Of a stretch of DNA of 64,000 nucleotides, positions 57,685 to 64,000 are shown piece by piece. Where the stretch lies: assembly GCA_034435055.1 (NCBI GenBank), contig DAOTXS010000008.1, positions 1-64,000 on the forward strand. The letters are read 5' to 3'. The notes beneath the pieces are model-generated. The model saw nothing but the letters and a program-made list of their open reading frames with translations, was not told where the DNA came from and searched no databases. How positions within the stretch are numbered: the first letter of the stretch is position 1; the number at the start of each line of letters is the position of its first letter. The position numbers were made by a program, and so were the translations under genes. Source of the stretch: DAOTXS01 sp034435055 (GTDB lineage: Bacteria > Chloroflexota > Anaerolineae > UBA4142).

Positions 57685-58689
57685 ATGCATCCAACTTTAT
57701 CTGTCCAAAACCTATCCATCGAATACAAAGCCCGGCGCGGGCGTGTGCAAGCGATTCGCAACGTTTCGTTCGACGTGAACAAAGGCGAGGCGCTCGCGCT
57801 CATCGGCGAAAGCGGCTCTGGCAAAACGACGCTCGGACTCGGCATTGTGCAATTGCTTCCCGGCACCGCCAAGATCACGCAAGGCAAAGCAATTTATCAG
57901 CGCGATAGCCAATCTATCGACACGCTCAAACTCAATGGCAAATCTCTGCGCCAGTTTCGCTGGAAAGAATGCGCGATGGTTTTTCAATCCGCGCTCAACT
58001 CACTCAACCCGGTCTTGCGCATCGCCGATCAATTTGCCGACACATCCAAAGCACACGGTTACGTGCAAGGTCGCGCGCTCGAAGAACGCGCGCGGCAATT
58101 GCTCGCCCTTGTGCGGCTCGATCCCGACCGCGTGTGGAAAGCGTTTCCGCACGAATTGTCCGGCGGAATGCGCCAGCGCGTTCTCATTGCGCTTGGATTA
58201 TTGCTCGAACCACAATTGCTGATTCTCGATGAGCCAACCACCGCGCTTGATATTCTGACGCAACGCAACATTATGGACGTACTCAAAGAGTTGCGGCAGA
58301 AATTAGAATTCTCGTTGATTTTTATTTCGCACGACCTTTCGCTTGCCGCCGAACTTGCCGATCGCGTGGCAACGGTGTACGCCGGCAAGATCGTCGAAAT
58401 TGCCGATGTTGAAACGACTTTTAAACAACCAACCCATCCATACACCATCGGCTTGATCAACGCCGTGCCAACCCTCAAAGGCACCAAAGAAGATTTGACT
58501 TCGATTCCCGGCTCACCGCCCGACTTGATCGACTTGCCAACCGGGTGCAAGTTTCATCCGCGTTGTCCACTCGCCGATCCAACATGCAAACAAAGCGAAC
58601 CGGAATTGGAAACGATCAAGCCCGGGCATCAAGTTGCGTGTTGGAATTGGAATATCGCGCGCGACTCGTTGAACAAATTTAGAGCATAG
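57685..58689 (+). CDS. Peptide ABC transporter ATPase (DppD/OppD-like)
   Basis: 334-aa ATPase. Walker A is GESGSGKTTL, the signature is ELSGGMRQRV, Walker B is LLILDEPTTALD, and the switch is FISHDLSL. The C-terminal oligopeptide-transporter extension has PTGCKFHPRCPLADPTC and a last cysteine in VACWNW, typical of OppD/DppD, where these cysteines may hold an iron-sulfur cluster. It works with the next gene product as an ATPase heterodimer. Confidence 0.95.
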   Translation: MHPTLSVQNLSIEYKARRGRVQAIRNVSFDVNKGEALALIGESGSGKTTLGLGIVQLLPGTAKITQGKAIYQRDSQSIDTLKLNGKSLRQFRWKECAMVFQSALNSLNPVLRIADQFADTSKAHGYVQGRALEERARQLLALVRLDPDRVWKAFPHELSGGMRQRVLIALGLLLEPQLLILDEPTTALDILTQRNIMDVLKELRQKLEFSLIFISHDLSLAAELADRVATVYAGKIVEIADVETTFKQPTHPYTIGLINAVPTLKGTKEDLTSIPGSPPDLIDLPTGCKFHPRCPLADPTCKQSEPELETIKPGHQVACWNWNIARDSLNKFRA

Positions 58690-58692
58690 TCT

Positions 58693-59667
58693 ATGGCTGA
58701 AATACTCAAACTCGAACACGTTACTCGCACTTTTCAAGTCAAGCGCCACACGATCAAAGCCGTCGACGATGTTTCGCTTTCAATTCAAGAAGGTGAAATC
58801 CTCTGTCTTGTTGGTGAATCGGGATGCGGCAAAACAACAACTGGCAAAATGATCACCGGTATTTTGCCGGTCTCGGCCGGTAAAATTTTATTCCGCAATA
58901 AAGACATTGCTGGGCTGAGCGGGGCTGACCGAAAACAATATCGGTTGGGTGTGCAGATGATTCACCAAGATGTTTACGCTTCGCTCAATCCCGTGCACAC
59001 GATTTATGAAATCATCGCCGCACCGTTGCGCCATCACGGCTTTACCAAAAACGAAAGTGCAACCCAAAAGCGCGTGCATGAATTGCTGGTAACCGTCGAT
59101 CTGACACCGCCCGACGATTTTCTGGACAAATATCCGCATCAACTTTCCGGCGGGCAACGTCAGCGGGTTTCGGTCGCGCGCGCGCTCACGGTCGCGCCCT
59201 CGTTCATCGTTGCCGATGAAGCCGTGTCAATGGTCGATGTGTCAATCCGCATAAGCTTGCTCAAGACGATGTCTAAACTCAAAGACGCGATGGGGTTGTC
59301 GGTTTTGTTCATCACGCACGATCTTGCGCTCGCAAAATATTTTGCGTGGGAAGGTCGCATCGGCGTAATGTACCTGGGACGATTGGTGGAACTCGCGCCG
59401 GCGCGCCAACTCGTCGAGCGTCCGCAACATCCGTACACGCAAGTTTTGCTCTCAGCAATTCCGGAAGCCGATCCCGAAGTGACGCGGCGCAAGAAACACA
59501 TTCAACTGCGAAGTATGGACATTCCTAGCTTGCTTCGGTTGCCAACGGGTTGCGCGTTTCATCCGCGATGCCCGGCGTTCATCGGCGAGGTGTGCGAGAA
59601 GGTAACGCCAGAATTGAGCGCGGCAGATGGTTCGATGGTGGCTTGCCATTTGGTAAATCGAAAATAG
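58693..59667 (+). CDS. Peptide ABC transporter ATPase (DppF/OppF-like)
   Basis: 324-aa ATPase. Walker A is GESGCGKTTT, the signature is QLSGGQRQRVS, and the switch is FITHDLAL. Walker B reads FIVADEAVSMVD, where most relatives have DEPVSALD: the Pro and Ala are replaced but the catalytic Glu stays. The C-terminal extension keeps the cysteines in PTGCAFHPRCPAF and VACHL. It begins 3 bases after the OppD-like gene. Confidence 0.94.
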   Translation: MAEILKLEHVTRTFQVKRHTIKAVDDVSLSIQEGEILCLVGESGCGKTTTGKMITGILPVSAGKILFRNKDIAGLSGADRKQYRLGVQMIHQDVYASLNPVHTIYEIIAAPLRHHGFTKNESATQKRVHELLVTVDLTPPDDFLDKYPHQLSGGQRQRVSVARALTVAPSFIVADEAVSMVDVSIRISLLKTMSKLKDAMGLSVLFITHDLALAKYFAWEGRIGVMYLGRLVELAPARQLVERPQHPYTQVLLSAIPEADPEVTRRKKHIQLRSMDIPSLLRLPTGCAFHPRCPAFIGEVCEKVTPELSAADGSMVACHLVNRK

Positions 59668-59669
59668 CC

Positions 59670-59727
59670 GCAGAGGAGCGGCGGTGCGGGGTGCAGCGAT
59701 AAAATTTCTTCGCCCCTGCCCCTCTGC
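59670..59727. repeat. Imperfect palindrome after the OppF-like gene
   Basis: GCAGAGG (59670-59676) and CCTCTGC (59721-59727) are complementary, with GGGG/CCCC pairing inside. It may limit read-through or stabilise the upstream transport mRNA. Confidence 0.55.
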
Positions 59728-59742
59728 TCTCTTGTGAGTTTT

Positions 59743-59925
59743 ATGAATCCTGAACTCGGTCAAGCCTGGTTTCGCATCGCACTCTTTATTACACTCGTGT
59801 CTGGCATTTTGATTTTCATCGAGCCGCGCGACAGCGCGGAATTTGTGATCTCGGTTGCTTCATTTGTCGTCGGCTTGATTTTCATCGGCATCATCGTCGT
59901 CGTTACGCGACGCTCAATTCGATAA
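59743..59925 (+). CDS. Small two-helix membrane protein in the peptide-transporter operon
   Basis: 60-aa protein from ATG 59743. A GTG nine bases earlier is possible, and neither start has a clear ribosome site. Two hydrophobic segments (about 10-27 and 34-53) are separated by EPRDSAE, and the tail VTRRSIR is basic. I do not recognise a family. It lies between the ATPase and the binding-protein gene, so it may be a small accessory of the transporter, or chance. Confidence 0.55.
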   Translation: MNPELGQAWFRIALFITLVSGILIFIEPRDSAEFVISVASFVVGLIFIGIIVVVTRRSIR

Positions 59926-59997
59926 ACAAGGAGGTGAGCGCAACTAACAAACAAATCAACAAACCAACTATTCAACTATTTTCGAGGAGAAGAAAAA

Positions 59998-61917
59998 ATG
60001 AAAAAGTTCGTTTTGCTCGTAACGTTAACGCTCATTCTGGCAGCAATCGTTGCCTGTGCGCCAGCGCCAACGGCAACGCCAGTTCCGCCCACCAAAGCGC
60101 CGGCTCCAACCGCCGTGCCACCGACACCGGTTCCACCCACCGCCGTGCCAACCAAACCACCAACCGCACCCCCGGCATCGTCGAGTGCCGCGCCCACCGT
60201 TGCGCCGACCGTCGCGGGTCCCAAGCCGGTTGTACTGACCCTCAACTTGAGAAAGGGTGCCAAGTGGAGTGACGGTTCGCCATTCCTAGCAAAAGAAGTC
60301 GTTGGAACCTGGGATATTCTCTGGATGCAATCCAGCGCATCGTGGAATTCGCTGACCGATGTTGTTGCCAAAGATGACAGCACAGTGGAATTTACCATCA
60401 AGACCCCTGGTCCTGCGATTCTCGACACGATCATTCGCTCGACCATCACGCGCCCCTACTCGCAATACGGCAAGTGGATGGACGCGGCGGCGACCTTCCG
60501 CAAGAACAACACCGACCGCAAGAGTGCGGATGTAACAAAGATTCTCGATGAACTCACTGCGTTCCGCCCGGCAAATGCCGTTGTTTACGGTCCTTACAAC
60601 ATCGATCCCAAGAGCGTAACCGAAGCCCAATTGACGATGGTTAAAAACCCAACGGGGTTTAACGCCGACAAAATCGATTTTGACAAAGTAACCGTGTACT
60701 GGGGCGACACCGCACAAGATATGCCGCTGTATCTTTCCGGCGATATGGATTATTCGTCGAACGCGTACAGCCCGGCGAACCTCGCCGCGATTCGCGCCGC
60801 CGGCAGTCAATACGTCGTACTGGGTGGTCCGGCAACCAACGGTCCCGGCATTTACTTTAACAACGATATCTATCCGCTCAACAAAGTCGAAGTGCGGCAG
60901 GCGTTTGCGTACTACATCGACCGCGTGGAAAACTGCAAGGTCGCGTTTGGCGAATCGTGCCGCCCGGTCAAGTACCAAGTTGGTTTCACCGACGCCGCTG
61001 TCCCAACCTGGCTCAGTGATGATCAAATCAAAAAGTTGAACACGTACGATCCCGATCCCAAGAAAGCCGACGCGCTTTTGACCGGCCTCGGATTCAAAAA
61101 AGGATCGGACGGCATCTGGGTCGACGACAAGGGCAAGAAGATGGAGTACGAGCTGATCGTGCCCGCCGACTTTACCGAATACCTCGCGTCATCGGAAAAC
61201 GTCGCGCAACAACTGAGCAAGTACGGCATCAAAGTTACAGTCAAGCCGTACCAATCCGCAGAACGCAACAATGTCCACAAAGCCGGCAAGTACCAAATTT
61301 CGATGGACATTGGTTTCCGCTTTACCTACTTCCACCCCTTTGTCTCGTACGATTACAATCTGCGCCCCGGCATTGGATTCAAAAATGATCCCGAAGGTGC
61401 CGAGGGCGCGCGCGGGATGAACTTCCCGTACAAGCAAAAAACCGCGGATGGCAAAGAAATCAACATCAAAGACTGGGTTACCAAAATGTCGGAAGGGTTC
61501 GATGCCACTGCGCAGAAACCGTACGTCGCCGATGTTGCCTCGATGTTCAACGCCAACTTGCCGGTCTTGCTGATGTTCGAACGCTACCTCACCGATCCTA
61601 TCGACACCAAGACGCGCGTAACCGGCTGGCTTCCGCCGGACGACAAGATTTACAAGAACAATCAGAACAACTCGCCGGTGGCGCGCCAATTCTTGAGCGG
61701 GCAACTCAAACCCAGCGCAACCAACCGCGCAAAAGAATTCAAGACTTCGTATCCGTACGTCCAGCCGCCCAAAGCAAATTACAACCTCTACTCCACCGAC
61801 AACGTAATGTCGCAGGGTGCGGTGCTCACCAACTTTGAGTATCCGCCGTTCACGTACTACGACGTGAACGAAGGCAAGTACATCCCCTTCTTTGCGGAGA
61901 ACTGGAGCATCAAGTAA
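59998..61917 (+). CDS. Peptide/oligosaccharide ABC substrate-binding lipoprotein (family 5), apparently circularly permuted
   Basis: 639-aa family-5 (Opp/Dpp-type) binding lipoprotein with GAGGAGAAGAAAAA before the ATG. The lipobox is Cys20 (AIVAC), with a Pro/Thr/Ala linker to about residue 75. The mature part opens at once with LTLNLRKGAKWSDGSPF (80-96), a block that normally follows about 50-60 residues of N-terminal domain. That missing opening, of the form TNFEYPPFTYYDVNEGKYIP then FFAENWSIK, is found at the very end (about 596-639). Joining tail to head restores the canonical family order. The rest (YGPYNIDPKS, YFNNDIYPLNKVEVRQAFAY, WLPPDDKIY) is in normal order. Partner of the Dpp permeases upstream. 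Confidence 0.88.
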   Translation: MKKFVLLVTLTLILAAIVACAPAPTATPVPPTKAPAPTAVPPTPVPPTAVPTKPPTAPPASSSAAPTVAPTVAGPKPVVLTLNLRKGAKWSDGSPFLAKEVVGTWDILWMQSSASWNSLTDVVAKDDSTVEFTIKTPGPAILDTIIRSTITRPYSQYGKWMDAAATFRKNNTDRKSADVTKILDELTAFRPANAVVYGPYNIDPKSVTEAQLTMVKNPTGFNADKIDFDKVTVYWGDTAQDMPLYLSGDMDYSSNAYSPANLAAIRAAGSQYVVLGGPATNGPGIYFNNDIYPLNKVEVRQAFAYYIDRVENCKVAFGESCRPVKYQVGFTDAAVPTWLSDDQIKKLNTYDPDPKKADALLTGLGFKKGSDGIWVDDKGKKMEYELIVPADFTEYLASSENVAQQLSKYGIKVTVKPYQSAERNNVHKAGKYQISMDIGFRFTYFHPFVSYDYNLRPGIGFKNDPEGAEGARGMNFPYKQKTADGKEINIKDWVTKMSEGFDATAQKPYVADVASMFNANLPVLLMFERYLTDPIDTKTRVTGWLPPDDKIYKNNQNNSPVARQFLSGQLKPSATNRAKEFKTSYPYVQPPKANYNLYSTDNVMSQGAVLTNFEYPPFTYYDVNEGKYIPFFAENWSIK

Positions 61918-61965
61918 CTCACCCCGCCTTCCCAGAAAGGGCAACGGCAAGAAGGTAGATGTTTG

Positions 61966-61974
61966 TGGTATAAT
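61966..61974 (+). promoter_or_regulatory. Extended -10 promoter of the glycosyltransferase gene
   Basis: TGGTATAAT gives a TGn-extended perfect -10 box (TATAAT 61969-61974) with no good -35 box. The transcript would start near 61981, inside the inverted repeat that follows. Confidence 0.5.
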
Positions 61975-61977
61975 GTT

Positions 61978-62008
61978 GAGCGGAGCGAGAGCAATCTTGC
62001 CTCCGCTC
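61978..62008. repeat. Inverted repeat at the glycosyltransferase transcript start
   Basis: GAGCGGAG (61978-61985) and CTCCGCTC (62001-62008) are perfect complements with a 15-base spacer. The repeat is placed over the predicted transcript start, 22 bases before the start codon. It could be an operator or a 5' hairpin. Confidence 0.55.
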
Positions 62009-62030
62009 ACTCCATCTGTACGAGGAAACT

Positions 62031-62981
62031 ATGCCTCGACCACGTTACTCAATCGTCGCGCCGGTTTTCAACGAAGAAGAAACGCTCCCCGAATTTTACA
62101 AGCGCACGCGCGCCGTGATGGATCAACTCGACGGCGAATGTGAATTACTGCTCGTGTTCGATGGCAGTCGCGATCGTTCACCGGAAATCGGACGCGAGTT
62201 GCGCGCGCAAGACCCGCGCGTCAAGATCATTCAATTCTCACGCAACTTTGGACATCAAATTGCCATCAGCGCCGGCATCGATTACGCGGAAGGCGACGCT
62301 GTCGCAATTATCGATTCCGATTTGCAAGACCCGCCCGAAGTGATTCTGCAAATGGTGGAAAAATGGCGCGCCGGCTTTGAACTTGTTTACGCGCAACGCG
62401 CCAAACGCAAAGGCGAAACGTTCTTCAAACTTTTTACCGCGTCATTTTTCTATCGCCTGATTCGCCGGCTTGCGGCCATTGAAATTCCACCCGACACCGG
62501 CGACTTTCGCCTGATCGACCGCAAGGTTGTGCTGGCGCTCCGTCGTATGCGCGAGCATCATCGTTTTATGCGTGGCTTGTCGGTGTGGGTTGGATTCAAA
62601 CAGACCGGCATTCAGTACGAACGACAGGAACGCTTTGCCGGCTCCACCCAATATCCGTTTCGCAAGATGCTCAAATTCGCAACGGACGCGATCACCGGTT
62701 TTTCGTACATCCCGCTCCAACTTGCAACGACGATTGGATTGTGGATTTCCGGGCTCGCGTTACTTTCGGTGCCGGTCGTCGCGATTCTCCGATTTGAATT
62801 TGGCAGTGAATTTTTCGGTGGACAGGCAACGACGCTTATCTCGGTTTTGTTTCTGGGCGGCGTCCAGTTGATTTTCCTCGGCATCATCGGCGAATATCTA
62901 GGACGCATCTATGATGAGGTCAAGAGTCGTCCACTGTACATCGTTACGGAAGCCCCGCCAAAACCGCAAGAGGAAGAGTGA
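62031..62981 (+). CDS. Glycosyltransferase family 2, GtrB/ArnC/DPM-like
   Basis: 316-aa membrane enzyme that probably loads a sugar onto polyprenyl phosphate. TACGAGGAAACT precedes the ATG. The GT-A domain has YSIVAPVFNEEETLPEFY, FDGSRDRS, FSRNFGHQIAISAGIDYA and the metal motif AIIDSDLQDPPE. GDFRLIDRKVVLAL and RFAGSTQYPFRKMLKFA are the usual GtrB blocks. Two C-terminal helices (about 228-250 and 263-288) end with IIGEYLGRIYDEVKSRPLYI. The nearest gene downstream encodes a GH3 enzyme 18 bases away. Confidence 0.94.
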   Translation: MPRPRYSIVAPVFNEEETLPEFYKRTRAVMDQLDGECELLLVFDGSRDRSPEIGRELRAQDPRVKIIQFSRNFGHQIAISAGIDYAEGDAVAIIDSDLQDPPEVILQMVEKWRAGFELVYAQRAKRKGETFFKLFTASFFYRLIRRLAAIEIPPDTGDFRLIDRKVVLALRRMREHHRFMRGLSVWVGFKQTGIQYERQERFAGSTQYPFRKMLKFATDAITGFSYIPLQLATTIGLWISGLALLSVPVVAILRFEFGSEFFGGQATTLISVLFLGGVQLIFLGIIGEYLGRIYDEVKSRPLYIVTEAPPKPQEEE

Positions 62982-62999
62982 AACGTAAGGATCACCGTA

Positions 63000-64000
63000 A
63001 TGCGATTTCACCATCCAATGCCGCACAAAGCAATTACGGTTTACGTTTTACTTTTTATTGTCGCTTGCGCCCCCACGCCAAGCGCCCAATCTCCAACAAC
63101 ACCTATGCCATCTCCAATCTCTAATCGCAACGCGGAGCATCTCATCTCCACAATGTCCCTCGAACAAAAAGTCGGTCAGGTCATGCTGGTCGGCTTCGAC
63201 GGGATGACACTCACTCCCAACTTGCGCGAAGACCTCACGCAATTGCATATCGGCGGCGTGATCTTCTACGACCGCAATGTCGCATCGCCACAACAAGTGG
63301 CGCAACTCAACGTCGATTTGCAAAATGCAATGAAACAGAATAACGACTTGCCCCTGTTCATTACCATCGATCAAGAAGGCGGCGTGGTCGCGCGCTTGAA
63401 AGAGGATAAAGGGTTCACCGAATTCCCCGGGCAAATGGCAGTTGCCGCAACCGGCGATGTGAGCAACGCGCGTCGCATCGCGCAGGCGATTGCCGGAGAA
63501 ATGCTCGCGCTCGGTTTCAATATGGACTTGACGCCCGACCTTGATGTGAACAACAATCCGCAAAACCCAATTATCGGCACGCGTTCATTTGGTTCGGATC
63601 CCAAGCGTGTTGCAGAGTACGGCGTCGCGTTTATCGATGCAATGCAAAGCGTCGGGATGATTGCCATCGGCAAACATTTTCCCGGGCACGGCGACACCGG
63701 CATCGATTCCCATATTTCACTTCCAACCGTGCCGCACAATCGTGCGCGACTAGAATCGATTGAGTTTGTACCGTTCAAAGCGGCAATGCGAGCAAACATC
63801 GCCGGCATCATGTCTGCGCACATCACATTTCCAGCAATCGATCCATCGCCGGGTCTTGCGGCAACACTTTCGCCGAAAGTTCTCACCGATTTGATTCGTG
63901 GCGAGATCAAGTACGATGGTTTGGTGATGACCGATGAATTGACAATGGGCGCACTTGCCATGTCGGGTTATCCTGCGCCACAAGCCGCATCGACCGCATT
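63000..64000 (+). CDS. GH3-family beta-N-acetylhexosaminidase lipoprotein (NagZ-like), cut by window edge
   Basis: At least 333 codons from ATG 63000 (AAGGATCACC upstream), still open at the right edge. The signal ends at a lipobox with Cys23 (LLFIVAC), so it is exported and lipid-anchored. GH3 blocks are MSLEQKVGQVMLVGFDG, LFITIDQEGGVVARL, the NagZ-type KHFPGHGDTGIDSH loop carrying the His/Asp acid-base dyad, and LVMTDELTMGALAM with the nucleophile Asp. The loop marks the N-acetylglucosaminidase branch, whose studied members remove GlcNAc from peptidoglycan fragments and pair functionally with NamZ. Confidence 0.93.
   Translation, partial: MRFHHPMPHKAITVYVLLFIVACAPTPSAQSPTTPMPSPISNRNAEHLISTMSLEQKVGQVMLVGFDGMTLTPNLREDLTQLHIGGVIFYDRNVASPQQVAQLNVDLQNAMKQNNDLPLFITIDQEGGVVARLKEDKGFTEFPGQMAVAATGDVSNARRIAQAIAGEMLALGFNMDLTPDLDVNNNPQNPIIGTRSFGSDPKRVAEYGVAFIDAMQSVGMIAIGKHFPGHGDTGIDSHISLPTVPHNRARLESIEFVPFKAAMRANIAGIMSAHITFPAIDPSPGLAATLSPKVLTDLIRGEIKYDGLVMTDELTMGALAMSGYPAPQAASTA

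Overview
The window looks like a chromosomal segment of a Chloroflexota bacterium, most likely Anaerolineae-like. This is an inference from style, not from a marker gene. The clues are moderate GC content, many GTG/TTG starts, lipoproteins with long Pro/Thr or Ser/Ala linkers after the lipobox, many amino-acid, sugar and peptide ABC transporters, and an atp operon followed by mreB. There is no rRNA, tRNA, CRISPR array or prophage. The only mobile-element trace is the first 29 codons of an IS5-like transposase cut by the left edge.

Layout. 1-5932 (minus): transposase fragment, an amino-acid ABC module (two tandem binding proteins and one permease), a creatininase-family amidohydrolase and a PQQ-type sugar dehydrogenase lipoprotein. 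6132-9947 (plus): rho with a long leader, a LysM/M23 peptidase and a CBS-containing site-2 protease. 9975-19805 (plus): a complete F1Fo ATP synthase operon (atpI-like, a, c, b, delta, alpha, gamma, beta, epsilon) with two paralogous lipoprotein genes between alpha and gamma, then mreB. 19836-33183 (minus): a NusG-like factor, a glutamate synthase split over two genes, glnA behind a promoter-proximal terminator, a membrane-anchored repeat protein, an M16 peptidase pair, malate dehydrogenase, a cupin and citrate synthase. 33383-43593 (minus): a tightly coupled operon for a surface polysaccharide or glycolipid (three GT2 enzymes, a GT87-like integral enzyme, a Gfo/Idh/MocA dehydrogenase, a radical SAM/SPASM protein, a Wzx-type flippase, a UDP-galactopyranose-mutase-like flavoprotein), headed by a DUF1385 gene. 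43690-48014 (plus): lon, a zinc-ribbon membrane protein and an AlbA_2/Schlafen-like regulator.

48049-64000 (plus) is the most distinctive region. A HutC-type GntR regulator sits behind a promoter with a perfect 14-bp palindrome of the amino-sugar (dre/NagR) operator type. It overlaps a DUF1343/GH171 (NamZ-type exo-N-acetylmuramidase) gene. Downstream are a sugar ABC transporter, a Gfo/Idh/MocA dehydrogenase, a UroD/MtaA-type protein with a zinc-thiolate motif, an Opp/Dpp peptide transporter, a GT2, and a GH3 lipoprotein of the NagZ type running off the right edge. Together these suggest scavenging of peptidoglycan fragments. The peptide-binding protein of this region appears circularly permuted: the segment that normally opens family-5 binding proteins is at its C-terminus.

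Many intergenic gaps carry 40-90 bp imperfect palindromes of several sequence families. One ends three bases before the mreB start codon and leaves it without a Shine-Dalgarno sequence. Promoters named below are sequence matches to the sigma-70 consensus and are unproven.
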